Shown: positions 18,030 through 28,600 of the stretch, piece by piece | Layout of the letters: every line of letters starts with the position of its first letter | Numbering within the stretch: the stretch's first letter is position 1 | Source: Pseudomonadota bacterium | GTDB lineage: Bacteria > Myxococcota_A > Polyangia > Haliangiales > Haliangiaceae | Direction: 5' to 3' | NCBI GenBank assembly: GCA_022360315.1 | Contig: JAKSDA010000602.1 | Span: forward strand, 1-64,000 | DNA: 64,000 bases | Made by a program: the position numbers and the translations under genes | The notes under the pieces: generated by a model | What the model was told of the DNA's origin: nothing | The model's input: only the letters and a program-made list of their open reading frames with translations | The model's database searches: none

Positions 18030-19617
18030 TGTCATCGGAATGCTCGGCAGCACGCTCGACGGCGGCAAAGGATCGAAGCGGTGGGAGAGGTGGCGTCCGA
18101 CTGTCGCCGTGTGTCGTCATGAAGACTTGCCGGTCACGCGATTCGAGCTTCTGTATCAGAAGAAGTTCTCGGCACTATGCGAGCTCGTCAAGCAGGACAT
18201 CGAGCAAATCGCGCCGGGGATCGAGGTCAGACCCCATTTGGTCGAATGCGACGACCCCTGGGATCTCGAACAGGTTTACAGCGCGCTACATGACTTCGCG
18301 AGAGCCTACCGCTTCCGACCCAATCGCGAGGACTACCTGGTTCATATCACCACGGGTACTCACATCGCGCAGATCTGCATGTTCTTGCTGACAGAGTCGC
18401 GCCATTTCCCCGCCCGCATCCTTCAGGTATCTCCACCCACCAGAGAGGACAAGGGCGGCCCTGGTACCTACCGGATTATCGATCTCGATCTGTCGAAATA
18501 TGACCGGCTCGCCCAGCGCTTTCGGCAAGAACAACGAGAAGGCCTTTCGTTTCTCAAGTCCGGTATCGATACCAAGAACCCGGCGTTCAACCGACTTATC
18601 GAGCAAATCGAACGCGTTGCCATCGCCTCGACAGATCCGCTTTTGCTGACCGGGGCAACTGGCGCCGGCAAATCTCAGCTCGCGCGTCGTATTTTTGAAC
18701 TCAAGAGAGCGCGAAGACAGATCACCGGTGATTTTGTCGACGTGAACTGCGCGACCATCCGCGGAGATGCTGCCATGTCTGCGCTCTTCGGTCATGTAAA
18801 GGGAGCGTTTACCGGGGCAGCGCAGAGTCGCGGTGGGCATTTGAAGCAGGCCGATGGCGGCGTCCTGTTTCTCGACGAAATCGGCGAGCTCGGTATTGAC
18901 GAACAGGCAATGCTGCTTCGCGCGGTGGAGGAGAGAGTTTTTTATCCTGTGGGCGCCGACAAACAGACCCACAGCGATTTTCAACTCATCGCCGGCACCA
19001 ATCGCGACCTGCTCCGCGCCGTCGCAGAACGCAAGTTTCGCGACGACTTACTGGCGCGGATCAACTTGTGGACATACGAGCTCCCGAGTCTCCGCGATCG
19101 ACCAGAGGACATCGAGCCCAATGTCGATTGGGAACTCGAACAATGCGGCCACGCATTCAATTTGAACATCACGATGAGCCGCGAGGCTCGGACGCGTTTT
19201 TTGCACTTCGCTCGTTCGCCGGAGGCGAGCTGGACAGGAAATTTCCGCGACCTCAACGGGGCGATCCGGCGCATGGCTACTCTGTGCACCGGCGGTCGGA
19301 TCGCCACCAAAGATGTCGTCGAGGAGATCGCGCGTTTGCGCGCCTCGTGGCGACTGGTTGGACACGCCGGAGCCAGGGACGAGCAGTCACGGCTCGACAA
19401 ATATCTCGGCGATCGGGCAGAGGGTTTCGATCCATTCGATCGAGTGCAACTGGAGGAAGTTCTGCGCGTTTGCGAGGCTAGCCGCAGCCTGTCCCACGCG
19501 GGTCGGCAGCTTTTTTCGGTGTCGCGCCTGGCCAAGAAGACGACCAACGACTCCGATCGAGTCCGCAAGTACCTCGCAAAGTTCGGGCTGCAATGGTCGG
19601 ATATCCATTCGCCCTGA
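18010..19617 (+). CDS. rtcR: RtcR: CARF-domain sigma-54 activator of RNA repair genes
   Basis: 535 aa, close to the E. coli RtcR length and collinear with it. The N-terminal CARF domain (residues 1-185) has SKRWERWRPTVA and EDYLVHITTGTHIAQIC. The AAA+ domain (about 190-430) has Walker A GATGAGKS, the sigma-54 contact loop GAFTGA, Walker B GGVLFLDEIGEL and the R-finger region. A C-terminal helix-turn-helix domain includes SLSHAGRQLFSVSRLAKK. RtcR senses linear oligoadenylate-like or cyclic-phosphate-ended RNA ligands and drives the rtcBA RNA ligase/cyclase operon. No rtcB, rtcA, Ro or tRNA gene is next to it here, so it is an orphan in this window. Its start lies within a tandem duplication, which makes the true start (18010, versus the identical upstream ATG that stops) clear. 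Confidence 0.95.
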   Translation: MSVRSLIVIGMLGSTLDGGKGSKRWERWRPTVAVCRHEDLPVTRFELLYQKKFSALCELVKQDIEQIAPGIEVRPHLVECDDPWDLEQVYSALHDFARAYRFRPNREDYLVHITTGTHIAQICMFLLTESRHFPARILQVSPPTREDKGGPGTYRIIDLDLSKYDRLAQRFRQEQREGLSFLKSGIDTKNPAFNRLIEQIERVAIASTDPLLLTGATGAGKSQLARRIFELKRARRQITGDFVDVNCATIRGDAAMSALFGHVKGAFTGAAQSRGGHLKQADGGVLFLDEIGELGIDEQAMLLRAVEERVFYPVGADKQTHSDFQLIAGTNRDLLRAVAERKFRDDLLARINLWTYELPSLRDRPEDIEPNVDWELEQCGHAFNLNITMSREARTRFLHFARSPEASWTGNFRDLNGAIRRMATLCTGGRIATKDVVEEIARLRASWRLVGHAGARDEQSRLDKYLGDRAEGFDPFDRVQLEEVLRVCEASRSLSHAGRQLFSVSRLAKKTTNDSDRVRKYLAKFGLQWSDIHSP

Positions 19618-19713
19618 TTCAGTCTGCGGCCCACACCGTCCGAGCTGTGCGCTGCGGGAATCGTATTGCCCGGCCGTATAACCTGAGCAAAACTGATCAG
19701 TGGTGACATTTTC

Positions 19714-19917
19714 ATGACCGGTGCAGGCGACATCGTGGCCGACAAGTATCGCGTCGAGGCCCACGACCAGGGCATCATCCATCGCGACCTCAAGCCGGGC
19801 AATCTTTTTCTCACCCAGCGCCCCGACGGTTCGCCCCTCCTCAAAGTCCTCGATTTTGGCATATCCAAATACCGCTGCGGCAATGACGATGCAACGGCCG
19901 AAGAAAGCATCAGATAG
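19714..19917 (+). pseudogene. Ser/Thr kinase remnant lacking the N-lobe
   Basis: A 67-codon frame starts like a kinase (GDIVADKYRVE), then jumps straight to AHDQGIIHRDLKPGNLFL and KVLDFGISKYR. The roughly 100 residues of the N-lobe (Gly-rich loop, lysine, alpha-C helix) are missing at a junction near 19760. The reading frame is kept across the deletion. After DFGISKY the sequence leaves the family and ends. It cannot be an active kinase; it is a decayed gene copy. Confidence 0.75.
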
Positions 19918-19941
19918 TCCGAACGCGAAGCGATCGGCCCG

Positions 19942-19980
19942 CGCACGGTCACCTTGCATCCTTTCCAACCTGACCGTGCG
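19942..19980. terminator. Perfect 10-bp hairpin downstream of the metallopeptidase gene
   Basis: CGCACGGTCA and its exact inverse TGACCGTGCG are separated by 19 bases. It lies 70 bp past the stop of the minus-strand metallopeptidase gene. There is no U-tract, so intrinsic termination is not certain. Confidence 0.35.
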
Positions 19981-20050
19981 TAGTTCGAGGGACCCGAGCG
20001 AGATGGGGCGGATGCGAGGAGTCCCGCCGAGCGCGCATCGGTTGGCGATG

Positions 20051-21259
20051 TCAGTACGGTTTGAATACCAGCAACGTCAGTACTTCGTTACTGACGCACC
20101 TCGATTGTTCGTAGATTTCAAAGCTGGCCGCGTCTCTGTGCTCCAACCACATATCCGCTCGAACTCGCCTACGGCCATTCTTCTTGCGTTTGCCGAACAG
20201 TTTCGAGGCCCTGGAACGCGGGTGGAGCTCATTTTTTGGAACCCACTTGTTCGAAACCGTGGGTCCGCGAATATACCATTTCCTTCCCCTCCTGCTGTGA
20301 CAGACCAACATCGCCGGCTCGGGTCCGATTTTGACCAGTCGGATCAGGGTCGCCGTAATACTGGTCTTAAACGCATTACTGAGCTTCTCGGCCGTCTCTA
20401 TGGTTACCCCAAGCTCATGCACCCGCGGCAGAAAAAGGTACCTCGGCATGAGGAGATTGGCCGCATACGTATCAGCCGAGCGTTCGGCATTTGCATCGTT
20501 ATCGTCCGTGCCGAGCTTACCATCGGTTTCGCAGGTCAATATTTGCCCCCGATGAAAATGCCAATGACCGAGTTCGTGGGCTAGCGAAAAACGCTGACGC
20601 GGACCGCTGGAGGTACGGTTGATGAAAGCGACTGCTCTGTCTCCAAACCCCACAATATGGGCTTCACAGCCCACTAGTGGGCGATAGTGGACCGTCACGC
20701 CTCTGTAGTCAGCAATGCCCTCCACTCGATGTATTTCTTCCGGCTCGGTCACGCCGAGCTCTCTGAGTAGAATTTCAGCCGGAAAATCCGAGTCGCTCAC
20801 TTGAGATTGTATTGAACCGCGATGCCATTGGCGTAGGTTCCCCATATCATCAACCACACCGAGCTCGACCAGCGCCTCGAGTTTTGCATTGAGATTTTCT
20901 TCCGCCAGCTCTTCTTCTTTGCGGGCCGCCAGGGTCAGACAGACACCGGTTTTCTGCGCCTTTGTTATCACTTTGCGGACGATAGCTATTTTCTCACGTA
21001 CTGGGAATGTCAGCACCCCGAGATCAGGGGCCCTTCTGATCCGTACTTTGGCATTTGCAGCCCTCAGACGCTCCTTGCCCGCCGCTACGAAAGCACGCTG
21101 GATTATCTCCTGTACCTCATCTGCAGCCTTCGTGGGATTTCCATATTCCTCGGCGGCCTCTGCCAAAATTTCCTCGTCGGGTGTCTCCATCATGTTGTTG
21201 ACGAGCGCATCGGCCAGCCGGAGCAATTGTTCCTTGTACTTGTTTTTCTTTCCGGTCAT
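20051..21259 (-). CDS. ImmA/IrrE-family metallopeptidase
   Basis: 402 aa from ATG 21259, which overlaps the upstream stop as ATGA and has AAAGGA eight bases before it; the ATG at 21268 lacks this. Residues 1-180 form a helical N-terminal region without a known motif. The ImmA/IrrE core follows, with zinc site AHELGHWHFH near residues 235-245 and the third-ligand helix ERSADTYAANLLMP near 270-285. A basic C-terminal third includes KRKKNGRRRVRAD. ImmA/IrrE proteases cut repressors or antitoxin-like regulators after stress or mobile-element induction. The coupled partner is a sigma-factor-like protein rather than the usual HTH repressor, so the pair may be a protease/sigma regulatory switch. GC is visibly lower than in the flanks, suggesting acquisition. 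Confidence 0.8.
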   Translation of the reverse strand: MTGKKNKYKEQLLRLADALVNNMMETPDEEILAEAAEEYGNPTKAADEVQEIIQRAFVAAGKERLRAANAKVRIRRAPDLGVLTFPVREKIAIVRKVITKAQKTGVCLTLAARKEEELAEENLNAKLEALVELGVVDDMGNLRQWHRGSIQSQVSDSDFPAEILLRELGVTEPEEIHRVEGIADYRGVTVHYRPLVGCEAHIVGFGDRAVAFINRTSSGPRQRFSLAHELGHWHFHRGQILTCETDGKLGTDDNDANAERSADTYAANLLMPRYLFLPRVHELGVTIETAEKLSNAFKTSITATLIRLVKIGPEPAMLVCHSRRGRKWYIRGPTVSNKWVPKNELHPRSRASKLFGKRKKNGRRRVRADMWLEHRDAASFEIYEQSRCVSNEVLTLLVFKPY

Positions 21260-21807
21260 GGCTTCCATCCTTTGGGATATTTTTTGTTGATGCGTCGTCG
21301 TATTTTCTTCATCTCGGACGCATAACTATTCCGGTCGAGCCCGGCGCGTCTTTGGGTTTCATCGGGGGAGAATCCCTGACAGGTGTCTTCTATGATCATC
21401 TGAGCGGTCGGGTCGTCCGGGAAGAGCCCCGTGAAGGCCGCGGTCATCCTGCTGGCCTCCTGTTGACCGCCCAGACGTTCCTCAGCTGATGGCGTGGGAT
21501 CCTCTATCTCGTGCGATAAGCTCTGACGCTCCATTCTCTTGGGTTTTTTCGTATCGCTCGAGGCGATACTTCGTATGGTCCAAATTAAGAATTGCACTAC
21601 ACCCACATCGCGTGGACAGCGCCGCTGTTGGCTGAGAGCGCGAGTGATCGCTTCTTGCAGCAAATCGTCGGCTTCCCATAGCAGGCCGCGACTGTATGTC
21701 CTGGCGGCTTTTCTCAGCCGATTCATGTCGGCCGACGACATGGCGCTGATTGCTGCTTGAAGTTCCTGCGGGGTGAGTGTTGACAACGCCCTTCCCTTCT
21801 TGGGCAA
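21256..21807 (-). CDS. Sigma-factor-like protein (ECF-type region 2 and 4)
   Basis: 183 aa if started at TTG 21807. A TTG at 21786 has a better purine-rich site (GGGAAGG) just upstream and may be the real start. Region 2 is recognisable: LLWEADDLLQEAITRAL, then VGVVQFLIWTIRSIAS (residues about 40-90). The C-terminal part has PDETQRRAGLDRNSYASEMKKIRRRI, a plausible region-4-like helix-turn-helix. The stop overlaps the ATG of the metallopeptidase gene by ATGA, implying coupled synthesis in fixed ratio. What it transcribes is not shown. Weak alternative: a non-sigma DNA-binding protein of similar fold. Confidence 0.65.
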   Translation of the reverse strand: MPKKGRALSTLTPQELQAAISAMSSADMNRLRKAARTYSRGLLWEADDLLQEAITRALSQQRRCPRDVGVVQFLIWTIRSIASSDTKKPKRMERQSLSHEIEDPTPSAEERLGGQQEASRMTAAFTGLFPDDPTAQMIIEDTCQGFSPDETQRRAGLDRNSYASEMKKIRRRINKKYPKGWKP

Positions 21808-22126
21808 GCGACAAGAAGCGGCTACAACTGACTGCTTCCTCTAGTCCATGCGCCGACAAGGGGGGGCCTCAGACAAAAAAATGCATCACGCCCCATGAGA
21901 TAGTGGCGTGGAGACACACTTTCTAAGTTCGGGGACCGTTACTCACCCAGCGTGTCGGCGCCTGGCTTCAGCAGGAACAACAGAAGTAATTACAAGCGTT
22001 CAGCGAGGGAGCTAGAACTAAAAAATAGATCGTTAGGAATACAACTCATGAAGTCTAGTCATGCTGTGCGACCGTCACAGAATCGACGTAAATTTTTCAC
22101 GCGTCAGAAAAACGATGCACTGCGAT
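21808..22126. other. Gene-free AT-richer spacer upstream of the sigma/protease pair
   Basis: No ORF with coding features is seen. It contains a poly-G run near 21860 and an A/T-rich stretch around 21980-22060. It probably holds the promoter for the minus-strand sigma-like gene. Beyond it lie the relics at 22127-22617. Confidence 0.5.
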
Positions 22127-22290
22127 GGAAATGCTGACGTGTCCAACTATCCGTTGCGCGATAGCGGCAGCCTGTCCACCAGCACGAACACCGACGGCAT
22201 CGTCACGGGCAGGCAATCGATCAGTTCGTTTGACTCGGATTTCTGTGACAGAGAACCGTCATCGATCTTGGTCTCGATCGGGTCCGAGCA
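22127..22290 (-). pseudogene. Relic of an NRPS adenylation-domain C-terminus
   Basis: Read on the minus strand it gives PSVFVLVDRLPLSRNG, a stop codon, then LDTSA. This aligns with PSAFVLMDKLPLSRNGKLDTSA of the intact terminal NRPS, encoded near 23730-23900. The DNA match covers about 150 bp at roughly 80% by eye, with one deletion of about 24 bp. The stop replaces the A10 lysine. It is a decayed partial duplicate lying about 1.6 kb from its parent. Confidence 0.8.
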
Positions 22291-22299
22291 AATTTCCGA

Positions 22300-22617
22300 T
22301 CAGATACCCTCGTCTGGATCAATGCCAAGTGCACACAGTTTCTGCTCGAGTGCACGGACACGCTCAGCAGCTTCATCGGCCTGGCCGGCTTCCTGGTCGG
22401 CCCGTGCGGTCGCGGACTCTTCCGCAGTGGGCGCGACCGCGCCCTCGGCAGTATACCAGCGCAACCAGGTGATTTTGTTGCCGAGAACGATGCCATGCCA
22501 CCGACCCATTGTCAGTAGCAAACTGACCCAATGGGCTGGGCAATTCTCACATCCCTTGAGAAAACAGGAAGTTGGCACGACTCCGCGGCAACCATTTGAG
22601 ATAACTCGACACCCCAT
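22300..22617 (-). pseudogene. Uma2-family nuclease C-terminal remnant
   Basis: A 105-codon frame whose second half matches the usual end of Uma2-family proteins: ITWLRWYTAEGAVAPTAEE, then a charged helix and KLCALGIDPDEG. The first half (MGCRVISNGCRG...) is not recognisable, and the PD-(D/E)XK nuclease core is missing. It is most likely a truncated gene between the NRPS stop (22623) and the NRPS relic. Expression as a short coiled-coil peptide cannot be excluded. Confidence 0.55.
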
Positions 22618-22622
22618 GCCGA

Positions 22623-25600
22623 TTACAGCCAGCGCCGCAAACCCGCCGCCAGGTCACCAACCCTGTCGGCCGTGAGCATGGTGGTGTGATCGCCTGCCAC
22701 GGGCAGCACCGTGACTCCGCGACTGGCGTACCGCGACCAGCCTGCCCCCGGGTCACCACTCTCGGGCGCCGGCTCGTCGCGCGGTCGACACAGAATCAGT
22801 TCACCGGGCCAGATATCGGGCCGATAGCTCACGGCCGCCGCATGGTGCGCACTGTAGACCGCCAGTGTACTGGCGAGCCTCGGTGGGGTTAGGTCGCGAT
22901 ACATGTCCAGTTCGCGCAGCACTGCCGATGCTCGCTGCAATCGCTCGGCTTCGGTCAGAGGACCCAGGGCGGCCGCTTCCACAGGCGCCGAGCAGCCCTG
23001 CAAACGATACATCGCAGTCACCATGTGCACCAGTATGTCGAGCCGCTCATCGCTCGCCGTATCCCCGTCATCGGTACTGTCATCGTCATGGGGCGGCCTC
23101 GTGTCCAGAAGCGCGATCAAGGAGACCGAGCGGCCGATGGCGCGCAGCCGGTGGCCCAGTTCCAGGGCGACCAATCCTCCAAAGCTATGACCGGCCAGAC
23201 GAACTGCACCTTCGGGCCAGGCAGTCACCACCTCGTCCACATAACGGGCCGCCAGCTCCTGGACCGTCACGGTGTACTCCACCACTGGATGGCGCAGATA
23301 GGTCACGTCTTGCAGGGCGAAGAGCGGCAGACTCGGGCCCAGTGCGCGCGCCAGTGCCAGGTACCCAAACACCATACCACCCGCGGGATGAACACAAAAC
23401 AACGGCGCTGCGTCGCCGGCCGGCTGCAGCATGACCAGAGCGCGCTGATCAAAGCCCGGGGCCCTACCGGCACTATCCAGGACCAGGGTCTGCTCAGCCA
23501 GAGTTTGGTGGCGAAACAAAAGCTGCGGAGTCAACCGCAATCCGGCCCGATTGGCCAGGGTAATGAGCTGAATACTCAGCAGCGAATCACCACCTAACTC
23601 GAAAAAATTATCGTCCAGGCCGACCTGATCGCAACCCAACACCTGAGCCCATAGCGCAGCTAATTGACGACCCAGCGGAGTTTCGGGCGGCCTTCGCGAG
23701 CCTGTTCGGGTCCCGGATGGAGTCGGCAATGCCGACGTGTCCAGCTTTCCATTGCGCGATAGCGGCAGTTTGTCCATCAGCACGAACGCCGACGGTATCA
23801 TCACAGGCGGTAGCCTCTCGGTCAGCCACGCGCGCAGGCGATCGGCCAGTTCGCTTGACTCGGCTTGCCGTGACCGAGAGCCGCCGCGCATCTCGCTGTC
23901 GGTACCGTGGCCAGCCCTACCATGACCGTCCGTACCATTGGCCGGTACTACGTAGGCCACCAACCGGGGTCGAGGATCGGGCCGCAATACCACAGCTGCG
24001 CGGCCCACCCATTCGCTTCGATGTAATACGTTCTCGATCTCGCCGGGCTCGATGCGAAATCCGCGCAGCTTGACCTGCGCGTCGATGCGGCCGCGAAAGA
24101 ACAATCGGCCACTATCATCGACGTGAGCGCAATCGCCGGTTCGGTATCGACGGGCTCCTGGCTCGACGCTCCACGGGTCGGGAATGAATCGCTCGGCAGT
24201 CAAACCCGGACGACCGACATATCCTCGCGCCACCAGATCACCGCCGATATGCAGCTCGCCGCGCTGACCGTCGGCCACGGGCCGATCCAGTGGATCGACC
24301 AGATAAGCCCGTACGCCAGGCAGAGGACGGCCGAGTGGGCTCGTTTGAGCCTGTTCGGTGTCGTCCGGCTCGAAGCGCTCGGTGACCACGCCAATCGAGG
24401 TCTCGGTAGGGCCGTAATGATTGTCGATCCGGCAATGGGGCGCTGCCCGGTGCAACTCGCGACGCCAGGACAGCTGGGATTTTTCCCCGCCTAGGACCAG
24501 ATGCCGGGTCGGCATGATATCGGCGATACGGCCACCAACCTGCAGTGCTTGCAGCATGCCGGGAAAGATCTTCACGAACGAAACATCGCGCTCGCGCAGA
24601 TACGCGGCCAGTAGCGCCGGCTGAGATGCCATACTGGGACCAATCGCGTGTACGCAACCGCCTAAAACGAGCGGCGGAATAAACGCAGTGTGGCCAGCAT
24701 CGCCGACCGTGCTCAAGATCCAGCCGTACGAAACCGGCTTCATATCCAGCTGATCGATGATCGCATCGACATAACCGGCCAGATTGCGGTGCTCGACCGC
24801 CACTCCCTTGGGCTCCCCGGTCGAGCCCGAGGTAAACAGTACGTAGGCCGTCTGCTGTGGTACCAGCCGCGCCAGAGATTTCTGGCCGGACCCGGCGTCC
24901 GATTCACCGAGATGCCCGATCAAGTCGTCGACAATCGCGATGTGGCGGCCATCCGCGACCTCGAGCGCGAGCTGGTCCCGCCAGGCACGCGTTGTGACTA
25001 ATACCCTGGTACCGCTGGTCTGCAGCTGGTAGATCAATCGTCGCGGTCCCGAGTGTATATCGAGCGGCACAAATGCCCCGCCGGCCAGCCAGGTTGCCAG
25101 CCAGCCGATCATGAATGCCGCCGAGCGGTCCATGAAAAGCCCCACTGTGACCTCGCGACCGACTCCCGCGCGCCGCAGGACCACGGCCAGGCGCCGACTG
25201 GCCGTGATCAGCTCACCGTAGCGCAGCTCGCGCAGCTCGGCCGCCGGCTCCTCGACCGAGACAACTGCGACCCGATCGGGACTCTGCTCTGCCCGATTCA
25301 AGATTCGCCAAAGAACCGGCTGCTCGCTCCGTTTCGATGGATTCGACAACACTCGGTTTCGCGCTGCAATGGCGTCGGCATCCAGGTGGGGCAGCCGGTC
25401 GGCGATCCGGTGAAGAGTGAGCTCGGGCTGAGCGGTGACCAGCCCAATCAGCTCGACAAGCTGCTCGGCCAGACGGGCCATGGTTTTTGCGGCAAAGAGC
25501 GACGAACGGTATTCCAGAAATCCCCTCAAACTCTCGCCGTCCTCGAAAAATACCAGTTGCAGATCATTGCGAATCACCTGTTCGTCGCTGGCTTCGCCCG

Positions 25601-28600
25601 CCGGTAATACGGCGCCGCCAGGCTGGACCGGAGGGTGATTCTGATAGACCAAAAGAACCTGAATAATGGGAGTACGGCTGAGATCGCGCTCTGCGCGCAA
25701 GAGCTCCACGAGCCGCTCGAACGGCAGCTCCTGGTGAGCGAAAGCACTCACCACGTCACTGCGCACCCGCTCCAAAACAGCGGCAAAACTGGGGTTTCCC
25801 GAAAGATCGGCACGCAGGACCAATTGATTGACAAACAGACCGACCAGATTCTCCAAATAGCGATGATTGCGCTGAGTACTGTGGGTGCCGATCAAAAAAT
25901 CGGTATTACCGGTACGATTCCACAAAAGCACCTGAAATGCCGCCAGAAGGGCCATGAACGGTGTGGCACCGTACCTGCGGGCCAGCGCCCGCAGCGCCGC
26001 AGTCATCTCTGCATCGAGCGAAAGAGCAATGCGGGCACCGCGGTAATCGGCCACTTCGGGCCGCGCAAAATCGGTGTCTATTTCAAAAACCTGCGGGGCA
26101 CCGGCCAGGTGCTCGTGCCAATAATTCTCCAGCCGCTCCATCCGCGGACCGCCGAGGTAGCTGTGCAGCCAAAACGCATAATCGATATACTGCACTTCGA
26201 GAGCCGGCAGAACAGCTGGCCTGTCCTCGAGACGGGCCCGGTACAACTCGCCGAGGTCGCGGGCTAGTATGCCAAACGAGCCACCGTCGGCCACGATATG
26301 GTGCACGTTGAACAGAACGATATGGCGGTCGGCAGCCAATCGCAAAACCGACGCGCGCAGGGCAAGACCGCGCTCGAGGTCAAATGCCCGCCCGGCGTCG
26401 GTGCGGCGCAGCTCGTCGATCCTGCGCGCCTGTTCGTCCGCGGCGAGCTCACTGAGATCGGCTAGCGGAAGTTCGATGAGCGCGCGCGGCGCGACCTCGA
26501 CAACTGGCCGATTACCGCGATAGGGAAAACGACAGCGCAATATCTCATGCCGCTGCACCAGGTCGCCAATCGCATTCTGCAGCGCAGCCAGATCGAGCGG
26601 CCCGTCGACCGGAAACGCACCTGGCAGATTATAGGCCGGGCTATGGGGGGCCAATCGATGGAGAAACCACATGCGCTCCTGCGCCGGTGTCAGCGGTAAC
26701 TCGCCCTCGCGCGGAAACGGCTCGAGGCGGGGTTTGGCGCTGGCCTTGCCGCTACGCTGATCGCCAATCGCCGCCGCCAGATCGGCCACCCGGCCACCTC
26801 CGGCGGCGAAGAAAAGGGCGAGATCGAGCTCCACGCCCAGGGTCTCGTGAATACGAGTCGCAATACGCGTGGCCAGCAGCGAATGGCCACCCAGGTCGAC
26901 AAACGCGTCCTCGCGGCCGACTGGACTCACGCCGAGCTGCTCCTGCCAGATCGCGGCAACGGCTGTCTCGACGTCGTCTGCCGGGGCCACATACCGGCTG
27001 CCGAGACCACTGGGCCGATTGTCGATATGGCCGGCCCGATCGCCGACTATGCCATCGTCGGACAATACCGCCTGCCGAGCGGGCTGCAATGCGGGCTGCT
27101 GGCCTGGCCTTTGCCCGGTCGGAGGAACTTCGACCGCCGGAGGTGCGGTCATGGCGCGTGCTTCTACCCAGTGGCGATCCCTTTCGAACGGGTAGCCCGG
27201 CAGCGGTACCCGCCGGGCTTGCGGATAGAGCGCGTCCTCGTCGAGATCCACGCCAGCCAGCCAAAGCCGGCCGACCGCGGCCAGCAAACTGGTCTGGCTA
27301 TCTTGTTCGGCTGCCATGGCGTCCGGCAAACAGGTAATCGTATGGGCGCCCGGCAGGGTCGCTCTGGCAAACGTGGTTGCCACCCGACCGGGACCCACCT
27401 CGATAAATACCGGTTGCGCCTGGTCGGCCAGAGTTCGCAGTCCCCTGGCAAAGAGCACGGGTTGGCGCAGATGGCGAACCCAGTAGTCGGGATCGCAGGC
27501 TTGCTGATCGGTGATCCAGGTGCCGGTCACATTGGACACAAACGGGCGCTCGGGGGGCTGTAGCGCCACCCGGCTGACTGCGGCGCGAAACCGGTCCAGG
27601 CAGGGCTCGAGCATGGCGGAATGAAATGCGTGCGAGGTGACCACACGGCGATGGCTGATATCTCCGGCAACCAGGCTGGCGACCAGCTCGTCCACAGCTC
27701 GGGACGGTCCCGAGGCCACGGTGAGCGCAAAACCATTTTCGGCCGCGATCTCCACCTGGTCGGGCAGCAGCGCAGACAGGCGCTCTCGGTCCAGTTGCAC
27801 CGATACCATGGAGCCGGACGGCAACGAATCGACCAGACGCCCCCGCTCGGCAATGAGAGCGAGGCCATCTTCGAACGACAACACCCCGGCCAGGCAAGCG
27901 GCCACATACTCTCCCACGCTGTGCCCCAACATGGCTGCAGGCACGATCCCCCAGCTGTGCCACAATCGGGCCAGGGCCATTTCGAGCAAAAATATCGCCG
28001 GCTGGGTGAGCGCAGTCCGGCGCAAACGCTCTGCGGCGCTTGCATCTCCCGGTCTGGCGAACATGAGCTCGCGCAGGTCGAGATGTAAAAGCGGCTGCAG
28101 TATTTCGGCCCCCTGGTCGATGATTGCGCGGAAGATCCGGCTTTCCGCCCAACTGCCTTGATAGACGTCTCGCGCCATGCCGGGGTACTGGACACCCTGG
28201 CCGGGAAACAAAAACACCACGGACTTATCGCCACCGGTCGCCTTGCCATCGGTGCACCCCTGGCCATCGCGCAGGCGAGCTGCGGCGTCCTGGCCCGACC
28301 GGGCCAGACACATTCGGCGATACTCGAAACCCTGGCGGCCCCGGCCGAGGGTCGCGGCGACATGGGCCAGAGGCAGCTCGGCGTGTTTTTCGAGATACGC
28401 GCCCACACCGACACAGGCACGGTCCAGAGCGGCTGGGCTGCGAGCCGACAGGCGCACCAGGTGTGGTCTCTGGCCCTGCTCGGCCCCTTGTGGTTCGACC
28501 CCTTGTGACTCGAGCCATCGCGGCCTGGCAGCCTCTTCAACGATGAGGTGGGCGTTGGTGCCGCCAATGCCAAACGAGCTGATCCCTGCCCGCCTGGGCC

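Noticed and set aside
22573..22590. Sigma-54-like promoter sequence (TTGGCACG...)
   Set aside because: The second element is one base too close and does not read TTGC, and it points into the antisense of the NRPS end.
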